A DNA stretch of 64,000 bases from NCBI RefSeq assembly GCF_010015615.1, contig NW_024468935.1:6975692-7039691 (forward strand), in the 5' to 3' direction. Shown here piece after piece: positions 22,901-32,695 of the stretch. Each line of letters starts with the position of its first letter. Positions within the stretch are counted from its first letter, which is position 1. A program made the position numbers and the translations under genes. The notes below the pieces were generated by a model. That model worked only from the letters and a program-made list of their open reading frames with translations. It had not been told where the DNA came from and made no database searches. Source of the DNA: Cucurbitaria berberidis CBS 394.84 (Eukaryota > Ascomycota > Dothideomycetes > Pleosporales > Cucurbitariaceae).

Positions 22901-23194
22901 CCAGCTCTTCAGGCGCTGTGCAGCCTTGGCCACGCGCATACCCAGGTCTCTCTCCGCTGCAGTAAGTGCGTCGATGCATGAGAGAATTTTGTACTCGTCT
23001 TGTGACGTGTCGAATGGCATCGGTTTCTGGGTGAAGGCGCGGAGTGTGGTGTCTGGTGATAGGTCGCGAAGGCGGCTCTCTTCCGAGCCGCCGTATGCTC
23101 GTCCTCTGCGGCCTCCAGGCGACATGGTGGGCGATGGAGCTCGACGAGGCGTCAAAGACGGCATCAAACGGAAGGGAGACGAAAAAGCGTCCAT
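19964..23194 (-). CDS. Large GAS2 (GAR) domain protein, probable cytoskeletal linker
   Basis: Intronless 1076-aa protein. GAS2-related (GAR) domains bind microtubules in animal GAS2 and spectraplakins, so a cytoskeletal role is inferred. Residues about 60-330 are predicted largely helical with spectrin/plakin-like spacing (LTAAERDLGMRVAKAAQRLK, LEYWGSLLSNEVEQHDCRL, LLTWTARVSILREAPKYLSE). The middle (about 340-800) is disordered and acidic, rich in Ser/Thr/Pro. The GAR domain lies near 825-885 (LFIRRVGENGERVMVRVGGGWADLGEYLRQYAEHHG). The C-terminal tail is basic and Ser/Arg-rich (RVESRSESRSDSRTGSRAGG), fitting microtubule binding. Start ATG 23194 gives MDAFSSPFRLMPSLTPRRAP. It is divergent from the M28 protease gene. 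Confidence 0.8.
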   Translation of the reverse strand: MDAFSSPFRLMPSLTPRRAPSPTMSPGGRRGRAYGGSEESRLRDLSPDTTLRAFTQKPMPFDTSQDEYKILSCIDALTAAERDLGMRVAKAAQRLKSWCTEIEQWGWSGSFEQPSVDVREQRRRSLELRIREHVPSADVTKSLRPLEYWGSLLSNEVEQHDCRLDDIEEEMLKLDVEELKEHVLDMHPAGKSRRTSASFEAAQQNYKIMDDFSFLITQTLLSALPHHAQLKDRLLTWTARVSILREAPKYLSELEMAQKAMRLGWDAIEQPADTSDLAFAQWKEAVDTISGVLQDKVSDLGRRLDTMLDTLEGREDCLPENWIDIFEGIEADYGRWVHESRRRVIDLEVRRKEDKSPDVRGEHVTGQLEPHSEDYATPRQQQPSITSIISDPVANIKGVDTKIEPTRAAVTDGLTGTDYVPGPKESDFIVATPRSDAASKTDVLDVSSSLSGSGDDVSSNETTPEHGVKDNIKYPQHKLVGPRNAELLSALSSAPVEASAIPFDPPALKDPEQGAKSVDTSKDILDIPSYEHVITTQTKPLPAATPTMEAPARFVEGTRPVEGVFVQNSETVEEDSAFDVESEFDEGDTIVHHELDGSPEEIVSVQPASEKILDDDDMTENGSTGITQAGPRPLAPAEYSVVITSDEPTDEQDSASLEPPQTPRSRRGSVGSLSSEMSFGSSSPGFIDDSPSVRNATNRALRAPRPELNAAMSKRRPAKATVDEGAVNPPWPPTRFAQKPTNSAEDLERKISDILTTIPAHIRLTSGPGADAPEVKSARSLTTKSSRGYLRATHSVNGMKSPELTLSPAKSEYDSPNAVSGRRSATALRGDNDIKLYHLTQPGKEHPIKLFIRRVGENGERVMVRVGGGWADLGEYLRQYAEHHGRRTVSDGKFEILGLEVKNSGDSPARPDSSMSKKDRRFSGGHHTGSPSTTPVKSAGVGISKEEVSPMPSFTSTPVIAEEVSLPSTNSSQRSWQGNEVGLAGPKSKKLELSGEKLDWIEGMMKQARTVSSNVMTTNHLPLQREDRVESRSESRSDSRTGSRAGGKKPDFGDLGKIGGTKRIFMRGGRPSLSEQ

Positions 23195-23303
23195 GGTGAT
23201 AGTGTTCCGCGGGACAGAGTGGCTGCGCGGAGAGCATGTAGAGGGAAGGCACCAAGGAGCTCGGCTCGGATTAAGGAAGCCGCGATGGCAATGGCAATGG
23301 GGA

Positions 23304-23324
23304 TGCTGCTGTTGCTGTTGCTGT
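23304..23324 (+). repeat. CTG/TTG triplet microsatellite
   Basis: Seven near-perfect TGC/TGT triplets about 110 nt upstream of the GAS2-gene ATG, probably in its 5' leader. Likely length-polymorphic. Confidence 0.6.
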
Positions 23325-23770
23325 GGATGTTAGTGATTAGTATCGTCTTTGTTGACCTGCCGGTCTGTGATGCAGTGCTCCGCTGCCTGCAGCTTGATGT
23401 TTACTGACTGACGCAGCCTTTCGCCGAACACCCAGTTGCTGTCTTGCATGGATCGACCCGCTGCTAGGCCGAAACGCGTAAGGGTCGCGATCTGCCGCCA
23501 CAGCGCCACGAGCTTGGACATGATGAAGGAGCCCAGGTATTGCTACATACCATCGCTCCAAGGCGTCACCGTGACTTCAAGCTTCTATCAACAAGATGAG
23601 ACCGCTTGGGGCTCTTCAAGCGTGGGGGTTGCTTTCCTCTTCCCTACCTCGGTCATCTTATCTGCCGATCACATCCCCGCACTCAACCTCACCCACAATG
23701 TCGTGCTTTCTCGAGAAACCATTGAACCATTGGGTAGTGTCCGGATGGATAAGGCGTTATCTGACCTAAG

Positions 23771-23982
23771 TACCGAGTTACCTCGTTCCCTGCTCTTCCG
23801 ATTCCCGTGCTTCCGGATGTTGCGATCCTAGGCAGAACTGCGTAAGCACGAGGTTTAGAGGCAATTTGCTAACGCACTCGGGAAGGTCACAAAGAAAGAT
23901 GCGCGGGGAAGAGGGTCAATATACTTGGCGAGGCATAATGACGCCGGCCTGCAGTATTGTGGAAGAACGAGGTAACTCGGTA
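23771..23982. mobile_element. MITE-like element with 18-bp terminal inverted repeats
   Basis: The left end TACCGAGTTACCTCGTTC (23771-23788) is perfectly inverted at the right end (23965-23982), enclosing 176 bp without coding capacity. Both ends carry a terminal TA, so the structure can be read as a 208-bp element with 16-bp TIRs starting CCGAGTTACC, flanked by the TA duplication typical of Tc1/mariner insertions. Size, TIRs and TA flank fit a non-autonomous MITE. It lies in the promoter region shared by the GAS2 and M28 genes and abuts repeat array C. No transposase is present in the window. Confidence 0.6.
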
Positions 23983-24060
23983 CACTACTATAATACCTTA
24001 GAGGCCTCCAGGCTACTATAAAAACCTACTTATCTACCACTGTAAATACCTTGAAACCCG
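23983..24060 (+). repeat. Degenerate ~50-bp repeat, array C (about 1.5 units)
   Basis: One full unit from 24001 (GAGGCCTCCAGGCTACTATA) with an ACCTACTTATC block, and the CACTACTATAATACC tail of a previous unit at 23983. It starts exactly where the MITE-like element ends and lies about 35-110 nt upstream of the M28 protease ATG, within its likely leader or promoter. Confidence 0.6.
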
Positions 24061-24092
24061 TCTGTTGACGTGTTATCGTTTTGCCGGTCGCC

Positions 24093-26327
24093 ATGAAAGC
24101 AACATTTTTACTCCTCGCTGCAATTGGCGCGCAAGCTTGCCAGCGAGATAGGGCATCCAGGAGCCATTCGCAGCCCTTTGTGAAGCGGCAGACTAGCAAT
24201 GCAACTTTCCCCCCCGTACTAGATGCCAACGAGCAGATATTGATCGACTCGTTCGATAATACATCCATCTCAACGTGGTCGTACTATTACAGTATGTGGA
24301 AGGCTGCGTTGAGTCAGATGTGGTACTGACATCCTATAATAGCTCATGGAGACCATATTGCTGGCCGCAATAAGACAATCGCGCAATGGACGGCTGACAA
24401 ATGGACCGAGTATGGCTTCACTTCGAGACTAGACGAATACTGTAAGCATCTTTCGATAGGATTTATAGTAGCTCATGTACTTACATGACTAGATGTGTTC
24501 CTCAACTACCCAGTCTCCAACTCGCTAGTCCTCACATATCCAAATGGCAGCACATACAAACCGACTCTCAGAGAGGCTGTACTTGCGGAAGATGACACAA
24601 CCAGCTATCCTAACAGTATCCCATCCTTCCATGGCTATTCCTTCACCGGCAACGCATCTGCAGAATACGTCTATGTCGGTAGAGGTCAACAAGTCGACTT
24701 TGCTCGCTTAGTTGCCCTCGGCGTCAAGCTTGAAGGAAAGATCGCCCTAGCAAAATACGGTGGTCCATTTCGAGGTCTAAAAGTCAAGAATGCACAGGAC
24801 TATGGGATGATTGGCGCAGTCATCTTCACGGACCCTGGCGATGATGGGAATGTGACCGAGGTAAAGGGATTCGCAGCGTATCCTAATGGGCCTGCGAGGA
24901 ACCCTTCAACTATACAAAGGGGTAGCGTTGAGTTCCTCAGCGTGTATCCTGGCGACCCCACAACGCCAGGCTATGCTTCGAAGCCCGACTCTCCGCGTGC
25001 GGACCATGGCAAGGTCACCCCTAAAATTCCGTCTCTTCCAATATCTTGGGCTGAGGCACAGCCCCTGCTGCAGGCTTTGAATGGACATGGACCGAGTAAT
25101 GCCAGTGTCAACAGGACGGGTTGGACCGGTGCTATCTCAGGGGTAACCTACAGCGCAGGACCGAGCTCAAACGCAACGCTGTTCTTGAGCAATGTAATGA
25201 ATGACACCTATAGCACTATATGGGATGCTATTGGCGTCATCAACGGGACGAGCCAGGATGAGGTGGTTATTGTTGGTAATCATCGCGATGCGTGGATTAT
25301 CGGAGGCGCTGCGGACCCAAACTCTGGCTCTGCTGTGCTTATCGAACTAGCAAAGGCCTTCAGCAAGCTCGCAGAGACGGGCTGGAAGCCTGTACGTACG
25401 ATTGTCCTTGCTAGTTGGGATGCAGAAGAGTACGGGTTGGTCGGAAGCACCGAATGGGTGGAAGAACACATCCCCTGGCTGAAAAACGCCGCTGTATCCT
25501 ATCTCAACATCGATGTCGCTGTTTCTGGACCCATTCCCGCCATATCAGCAACCCCAGACTTGCATGCTATTAGCACTGCCCTCCTGAAGAAGATTGTCTA
25601 CCCCTACCGCAACAGCACTACCTCGACTCTGTACGATGTATGGGAACACGAAGACGGCAAAGTTGGCGTCTTGGGCAGTGGCAGCGATTACACTGCTTTC
25701 CTGCACCGTGGCATTGCCTCCATCGACGTAGGGGCTGAAGGCGGTCCAAACGACGCTGTGTACCCGTATCATTCCAATTACGATTCGTACCACTGGATGG
25801 CCACATACGGAGATAAAGGCTTTTTGACCCACAAGGCTATAGGCCAGTACTTTACACTCCTGTTGTATCACTTTGTCAACGACGCGACCGTACCTCTGGA
25901 GCCGGCAGGCTACGTCCCCGAGCTCCACAAGTACCTCACCGCACTCAACGCTACCGTTTCCGCATCCAACTACACGATTGACCTCTCGCCCCTCACGAAG
26001 GCCATCTCCACTTTTGACTCGTTTGTGCACGATTTCGAGGCCCTGCGCTCCCAGGCCCTGAAATCCAACGACACTGCCCTTCTCACCGTGCAGAACCACA
26101 AAGCCCGCGACTTCTCTCGTGGCTTTGCCTCGCAGGGTGGGCTTCCCACGCGAGAGTTCTTCCAGCATACCATCTTTGCGCCCGGGCGGGACACTGGATA
26201 TGCGCCTGTGACGTTTCCGGGTGTCACGGAGAGCATCACGTTTGACAAGAACGCCACGTTGGCGCAGGAATGGGTGGGCAAGACGGCGAAGGCGATTCTA
26301 GTGGCAGCGAGTATATTGAAGACGTAA
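24093..26327 (+). CDS. Secreted M28 metallopeptidase, glutamate carboxypeptidase II-like
   Basis: Extracellular or vacuolar zinc aminopeptidase/carboxypeptidase (M28B, NAALADase/transferrin-receptor fold). Three exons: 24093..24291, 24343..24441, 24493..26327, both introns 51 nt; joins are SYYY/THGDHIAGRN and RLDEY/YVFLNYPV. Product 710 aa. Residues 1-15 (MKATFLLLAAIGAQA) form the signal peptide; a KR pair follows at about 35. A PA domain occupies about 150-300. The co-catalytic zinc ligands are all visible: His363 (NHRDAW), Asp374 (ADPNSGSA), Glu411/Glu412 (WDAEEYG), Asp440 (LNIDVAV), His526 (YPYHSNYDSYHW). A TFR-like dimerisation domain forms the C-terminus. Many N-glycosylation sequons fit secretion. 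Confidence 0.9.
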
Positions 26328-26342
26328 TGTCCAAGTAATGTT

Positions 26343-26488
26343 GAGGAGGTAAGAAGGCGTTGGTTACAGCCAAGAGGTCTTCGGGGTATTAATAGTAGTC
26401 AGAAAGAAGGCACTTATCGTAGCTACAAGGAATTCGCGATATTAAAAGTACCAAGTTACAAGGTAGTTACAGCAGCCTGGAAATCTTC
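26343..26488 (-). repeat. Degenerate ~50-bp tandem repeat, array D (3 units, inverted)
   Basis: Read on the minus strand, units start near 26486, 26436 and 26384, for example GAAGATTTCCAGGCTGCTGTAA and GAAGACCTCTTGGCTGTAA, with CCTTCTTACC-type blocks and TTTTAATATCGC / TATTAATACC tails. Same family as arrays A, B, C and E but opposite orientation. It begins 16 nt after the M28 stop codon, so it lies in that gene's 3' UTR. Confidence 0.65.
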
Positions 26489-27180
26489 AGAACACTACAG
26501 TATGTACACTGAACACCACCTAAGAGAAGCCAAGCTGCTATAGTAGTAGACATTAAGACTATCTTACGACAAATTCCAAGGAAGTCAAAGGTTGAGATAT
26601 ACGATCAGAGCATTGATAGCCTCTCTAGTAATAGCAAACCGGGAAAAGCTGTGGGATTTCAACATTGAACAAGCGAAATAAGGACACGGACGCTGGCGAC
26701 GTTCGGAAGCTTGTCAAGATATTCAAGAGCTTCTAGAACTAGAAGACAGGGTCTGCTCAAGGGCTACAGCGCTGCGCTGCGCGTGGTCTTGAGTGTCCCG
26801 TGTGGAGGAGCCGGCCCGACGGGTTGTGGCAGGAAGGGCGCTGGCTATGCGTGAATCCTACACGGAAGAAGTGGAGGGATCAGCCGCGCTTCCGAGACAG
26901 TTTTCATTAACAGATTCACGGCTGTTTCGCTTGCCTTCTCTTATGCGTACCCTGGTTCATACTAGTTGTAGGTAGATTTAACAGCGAAAGCAGGTTGAAA
27001 GTCTTTACGACCCTTCTCAGTATTCGTATACAGGACCCTACACTTTCATGTACATACGGAATTATTCCGCATTTCTTGAGTAGCGTAAAAAACATGTCGT
27101 CCCAAGTGGTACAAGATGATGCGCATGGGCCTCTTACCAAAACCTTCACCCACACAACCACCACCCCCATTCCACGACAA
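26489..27180. other. Gene-free spacer before the tRNA
   Basis: Nothing supported beyond the neighbouring repeat array; AT-rich at 26,490-26,700. Short open frames here have no recognisable domain. Confidence 0.4.
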
Positions 27181-27182
27181 CT

Positions 27183-27195
27183 AAAAAGGCAAAAA
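27183..27195 (-). terminator. Pol III terminator of tRNA-Lys
   Basis: Read on the minus strand, two runs of five T (27195-27191 and 27187-27183) begin 15 nt past the tRNA 3' end. T runs of four or more terminate RNA polymerase III. Confidence 0.7.
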
Positions 27196-27209
27196 GAATC
27201 GTACTGATC

Positions 27210-27282
27210 AGCCCGACGTGGGGCTCGAACCCACAACCTTGAGATTAAGAGTCTCACGCGCTACCGATTGTGCCAGCCGGGC
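27210..27282 (-). tRNA. tRNA-Lys (anticodon CTT)
   Basis: 73-nt intronless tRNA. The acceptor stem pairs GCCCGGC with GTCGGGC (one G-T pair) with discriminator T. The anticodon arm is TGAGA-CTCTTAA-TCTCA, giving CTT. The T arm contains the B-box sequence GGTTCGAGCCC with stem GTGGG/CCCAC. The D arm contains GGCACAATCGGTAGCGC. CCA is not encoded, as expected in a eukaryote. Confidence 0.95.
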
Positions 27283-27604
27283 TTTGGTTGATCAACTGGT
27301 GATTTGATGGAGTATGGGAGAATTATAGCGCTTATATTGTAAAGACATGTTGAGGCAGCATGCTGTATGGCAGAGTATAGAGGGCGTGTAGAGGAGCGGC
27401 GGGTATGAGTTTGGGACGGTGTGTCATTGGGGTTGGAAGACAGGTTAGAGTGGGGCCGAGAACAGATTTTTTCGCCGGAATGGGAGATGGAAATTTGACT
27501 CCGACATTCAACATCCAACATCCCAACACCCCTCACGTCACACAGAATTAGTTATGTTTAGAATACTACAATCATGAATAGTCATGAATAGAGTCGTGCG
27601 CTAG

Positions 27605-27628
27605 ATTATCATTATCATTATCATTATC
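27605..27628 (+). repeat. (ATTATC)4 hexanucleotide microsatellite
   Basis: Four perfect copies of ATTATC in a gene-free spacer; likely length-polymorphic. Confidence 0.75.
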
Positions 27629-27772
27629 CTTCCTCGCTCTAGACCCTAGAGTAAAGCAGAATTTCAGCATGTAATGATACTATGGTCATGTGCAAGCGTC
27701 TCTCATAAAACCATAATATCCTCGCCTTTCGCCGGGCCAACCCAATTATAATACTGCTTACTATGTTACCTC

Positions 27773-27964
27773 AGAGGCCTCCTGGCTACTCTATACGTTT
27801 CTTTTGTTACTCCCATTACTCCTATAAAGGCCTCCAGGCTGCTATAACACCTTCTTATTCAATATTTGCGAATGCCTTCTCGCTACTGTACTTACTACTA
27901 CTATCAACACGGTGAAGACCTCTCGGTGACTACGAACGCTTTCTTACCGTCTTATCAGTAACGC
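27773..27964 (+). repeat. Degenerate ~50-bp tandem repeat, array E (4 units)
   Basis: Units start near 27773, 27825, 27870 and 27911: AGAGGCCTCCTGGCTACTC, AAAGGCCTCCAGGCTGCTATA, GAATGCCTTCTCGCTACTG and GTGAAGACCTCTCGGTGACT, each followed by a CTTTCTTNC-like block and an ACTACTATC or TATCAGTAACGC tail. This is the longest array of the family in the window. Confidence 0.7.
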
Positions 27965-30900
27965 ATTATGTGTTTCATATCCACAGCCCGAACAGGTAAG
28001 TCAAACTCCATCACATGTATGCATAACTGAACCAATAACACCCCAACACCGTGGATGTCTCGCCCGTCGTCCCGCAATTACCTATGAATCATGCCGGGCA
28101 CCAGGCGCAAGAAAACTGAACACGACTTTATGCACATCAGACCTGCGTAAAAAACATTGTTCCAGAGATATGCGGGTGATCTGTGACGCCAAGAGTATGG
28201 AGTGCAGCTTTCGCACATGGACGTACGTACGATACGTCAACTGCTACACAAGCTAACGTGGGGCCGCATAATCGGCCTGGCCTGGTCTGGCACCCAACAA
28301 ACGCAGGGCAAGTCTGACTTGACGTTGCTTACGACTACTACTGCTCAGGCCTCCGCACATGACAGATGGTAATAGCCGTCGACGTACAGTTGCGGCGCAG
28401 CAGGGAGGATTCCGATCGGGTGTAAGGAAGGCAGTTGTTGGTCGGGGTGTTTGTCCATTATGCAAGACATGGCTGTTGGGCGCTGTGGAGAAGACGACGA
28501 TTGGCGGGCAAGAGGCCCGCGAGCGTGTGGCTGCATTGACTGCTTGATGACTTGTGATTTGGGTTGTGCTGAGGGGGTGAGAGATTACCAGTTGGAGCAA
28601 GGGTGGATTGCATCGCAGTGGAGGCCTCGATCGTCCGCAAGGTGACGCGATGTCTCCTGCGGTGGTGGAGCGCGAATGAGGCGGATCGGAACGGAACGTC
28701 AGGCAAGTCGCCATCCATCGTTTGCTATGGGTTGCCCTACGAGTGCAGCCCTGGGTGACGGCTTGGGGTCTATGCTTTACATGTGGGTCGCATCGAAGGT
28801 CGGGCTGCTGCTGAGACCGGTGGAAGTGGAGCACAACTCACATGCTCATGTTTCTACGACAAGATACGTGGATGTGAGCGTCATCAGAATTCTCACGCAG
28901 TCCTGCTACCTTCCTAAAGAGCCCACGCGCTGCCGATGTATAATGCCGATTGGCTCTGCCGCCTCATAGGGACGATGCCGAGCGACGGCGAATGTGAAGA
29001 TAGTCGGACTTGTGGGGACCGCTGGAAGAGATACTCATCGGAGGAGCGTAACCGACACGCGTCTAACTAAAAGTATCTTGCGCTGCTTGGCTGGGGTTCC
29101 CTGGTCTCACACCGAAAAATTGCGATTGGCTGAGGGGGGAAATACTGCGGAAAAAGCGTTCGAAAAGCTGTGTCACCGAATGATGCACAGGACCCACTTG
29201 CCCCCACGTAGGGCTGAGTAGCTTCAAGCACACGTTCTCTGGCAATTATTTTCAACTCGAAAACTGCAAATATACTTGGAGCCATGTAGACTCTAGGGAA
29301 TGAACGCATCCGCAGTGCACGTAAGGTTCGCTAATGAACTGAACTCTAGCTACTGTCGCGAATACGAGCTGATTCTAGACCAAACGTCATCTTCCAACCC
29401 ATCTGCGAACTAGTGATTCGACGCACGTCTGCTGCAAGGGCCCTGCAATCGGACTCGTTTGCCCACCCAAGAGAAATAATCCTTCATCAGCAGCTCGCTA
29501 GCTGATGCGATAGCAGACATTTCCAGATGCAACCCATCCAACAGCATTTTCTCCTTTACTTTCGGAAATAGTTGTTCCGCGCGAAAATCCCCTTATCCAA
29601 CACAAATGTAGTAATTGCACCGATAAGGATTACCGAGGAACGAACCCATGATTCATGCGAGTGATCAGCATCGCTGACCGTTCCATCCCCGGCGGCGACC
29701 TTACTCAGAGGGGACTTGGGGGCTTTTTTTCCGACGCGACGTTGACGGGCCTTCATCCCAGGTGCGTGGTAGCGGGGATGTATCGCTACAAACAAAGACA
29801 TTATGCAATGGCGCCTTGTTGAAGCTACTTGGAACCATAAGTTGTCAGAATAAGCGCGAGTGTGGTGCGTCGTGGAGACCGTTGGAAAAGTGGGACAGGG
29901 CCCTAGCTGATGGCCGGAGTTCGGCGCGACAAAGGTCTTTTCCAAAATTCTGGATTGATTGCGCAATTTTGAAATGATGAGGTAGGGAACAGGTACTAGC
30001 ATGGGAGAGCATCGGTTACAAACTTGCGATGGCATTGTTGACAAGTCGTTTAAGATTGCAAGGCATTTCGCCACCTAAAGTTTAAGCCTCGGCAAAATGG
30101 TCAAGGGAACATGCAAGGTCGTTGATGTTGTGGACAATTGAGGGTGTCTTGTCTCATTCTCAGGCGTCCTATGCATGCAGCAATCGGTGCAATATTTCGT
30201 TCGCTGGCAGCCGGGCCGCCTAGGTCACTTGCAGTGCATGAGTGACATGCAGTCTTCGAGTCGGGTGTTACTATACCTAATACCACCTACATGGCTCAGA
30301 GCGAAGGAAGTCTACGGTGCAATGGGAAGTACGCCCGTCTGCACGTCTGGACCAAGATAGGTCTTGCTTGAGATAGTGCAGTTACTGTGTATGGGAGTTG
30401 AGAGTCGATGCCCAGGTGGCAGGGCTAGAAGCATCGAAATGGCGCGTTGCGAGTGTCGTGTAGCGACGTTGCTGCAGTGAAGGCCATTAAGCTGCAACGT
30501 CGATGTCAGGAAGCGTTACAGTTGTATAGCACGGTACCTGCTTGAGGACACTTGGCAGATTGCTGGAGTGTGGAGATTTGGAATCCTGAGATGCGCATTT
30601 CGATCCTAATTCGGTTTGAAACCATGCGGGTGCGCATCCTTCCTGCCACAGCGGGGGCGCCACATCAGCGGCCAGAGATTTGGTTTGAACGTTTCAAAGC
30701 TTTTGTCATTGTCGTGTCTCGCTTCAGGAAGTCGTGCCATATACTACAATGCTGAAAGCAGGCGTAAGATACCACCCTTGTCGTTGTCCATATAAAACTT
30801 TAAAATACTACTAATACAAGTGATGAAGGTGAAAAATAACAGGGTACGCCGTAATGATTCCCAAAAAACCCTAAACACGCTGGGACAACTCTAGACTCTT

Positions 30901-31279
30901 TCGACTTTAAGTTTCGAATAGTGAGCAAACGCGGGACCATCCTGGTAGATCCAGTAGGTGATATTCGAAGATTGCTGCTCGCAGCGGTTTGAAGTGAATT
31001 TGCTGTCAGAATTTCGGCAACCCTTGGAGGAAGCGCTGGTTCACCAGCCAAACATTTATTTTTCCGTTCGCGAATCCTTAATTTTCCGGTTCCCCAATCC
31101 AATATCCAAGTTTATACGCCAGAGACTCCCATGTTGCCCGCCGTAGCGGACTAAACTCCTATTCACGGACCCCGATTACGAATGTTGCGAGAGTAAAGGT
31201 GCCAAAGCCATTGGTCCAGAAACTGAAACCCTGTTTTACGCCAAATTGTAACCAATATAGTTCCATGTCGAAGCCATTT
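27965..31279. other. 3.3-kb gene-poor region downstream of the Zn2Cys6 gene
   Basis: No gene can be supported. Minus-strand open frames at 28253-28834 (193 codons) and 29556-30074 (172 codons) have no recognised domains; the second ends with a hydrophobic segment (SSVILIGAITTFVLD). No tRNA or repeat seen. It may hold a non-coding transcript or decayed sequence. Confidence 0.35.
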
Positions 31280-32695
31280 TTAAACCCCTGAATAGAACTG
31301 TTGCATGCCATTGTGATTATACGCCATGGGTGGTGCTCCCTCCTCTTGAACCCGATCCAGGTGTCCAGGTTCTGGGTACCATTGCGCGCTCATTGATCGC
31401 CCTGGCATAGACATGGGCGGCCCGCCCGGTACTGGCTCATAAGAGTTCCATGAGGGCGGATAGTACGGCTGATTCGGTACGATTGGCGCTGAAAGAGGAG
31501 CAGCGGTCGACGCTCCTAACGTGGTGGCGTGTACTGTTGCCGGATTCGTGTCTATGCTCGCAGGGTACGGGTACGGAGACGTTCGTCGAGGAAACTCATG
31601 TTGAATGCCAAGTCCGTGACCCGGATACTGCTGTGATGCGCCCTCGATGTTCCCGTAGGACATGGATCGCGTAGGCGGCTGAAAAGGCGGTTGTTGGCCC
31701 CAGTGACCGTCTTGGTGGCCGTATGACATTGTTGAACTCGTGCTCATTGCGGCCGGCGTGTGCCCCCCTGACACGTTGGATTCACTGCCGTATGCAGAGT
31801 TTGCTGTTGGAGGGGAGTGTCGCCAGTAGCCGGGGTTTGACACGGGACTCTCGGTGACCGAAGATGAGGGTAGGAAATTGTTTGTCGGTGGCCATTGCGT
31901 TTCTATGGAGTGAGGGTAGGGATACGAAGGCTGTTGTGCAGGCACTGCGAAAATTAGCGCATGGATCTTAACTAAACACTGGCTGACCTACTTCTGCTCG
32001 AGGGGGGGACTTGGTGAGGGTCGATTTCTGGCACTCCTTGGAACCCATAAGTGGGGGGTTGCGTCGCAGATGAGGTGCCAGCAAATGGCGTGCGGAATTC
32101 GCCCGTGTTGTCACCTGAAGACGATGGGAGGCGTCGCGGTGAAGCTGTACCTGGCGTCACTGGATGTCCAGGGCTGGTGTCTTTCGATGCGACAGCCTGC
32201 GAGCCCTGAGGCTCGGTATGCTCAACAGGGAAAAAGTTGCATTCCTTCTTTAACCGAATGCAATTGGCACAGCGACTTTGCGGATCATCGGGAGCTAGAA
32301 GACATCGTATCTTCCTTCGTCGGCAGTGTCCTGGGGAGCAGACGTCAGTGACTTTGTAGGCGAAGCTGTTCTTGTACTCGCTTACCACATGCCACTGAGG
32401 TTCGGTGATATCCCAACTTATTACGGGCCTTATTACTCGTGGGCGACAGCTCGCCAGAGGCCCCGAGGTTTAAGCTGCGCATATGTGGTGTTGATGTGGA
32501 TCGTCGAAGTTCCCCGGGGACTTTGCTCTTGGAAGAACGTCTCTTCTTACTCGACTGCTGCTGAGGCTGCATAGTGGACTCTTGACCAGCCATGGTGGAA
32601 TTGAATTCAAGGCGATCGGTGGGGCTTGGAGTAGTGATAGTGTCTGCGACGGGAGCACCGACCCCTACGCTATGGCTTGGAGGATTGAAGGTCAT
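31280..32695 (-). CDS. Zn2Cys6 binuclear-cluster transcription factor
   Basis: Nuclear fungal-specific regulator. Three exons: 32695..32386, 32330..31992, 31944..31280 (introns 55 and 47 nt); 437 aa. The first intron splits the zinc cluster after Cys103: YHRTSVACG joins HCRRRKIRCLLAP. The complete cluster is C103-x2-C106-x6-C113-x10-C124-x2-C127-x6-C134. After it comes FFPVEH and a disordered Pro/Ser/Tyr/Gln-rich region to the C-terminus; no fungal_trans middle-homology domain is present, so it belongs to the short Zn2Cys6 class. Start: ATG 32695 (MTFNPPSHSV); an in-frame ATG at 32779 is possible. It stands alone between two long gene-poor regions. Confidence 0.85.

Noticed and set aside
27773..27964. 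CRISPR-like array
   Set aside because: Units are degenerate and contiguous without unique spacers, and the genome is clearly eukaryotic.
28253..28834. Minus-strand 193-codon frame
   Set aside because: Composition (Arg/Ser/Pro/Cys/His-rich) is typical of chance open frames in GC-balanced spacer; no domain or splice partner.
29556..30074. Minus-strand 172-codon frame ending in a hydrophobic segment
   Set aside because: The C-terminal part looks slightly protein-like, but no family, promoter or intron evidence was found.
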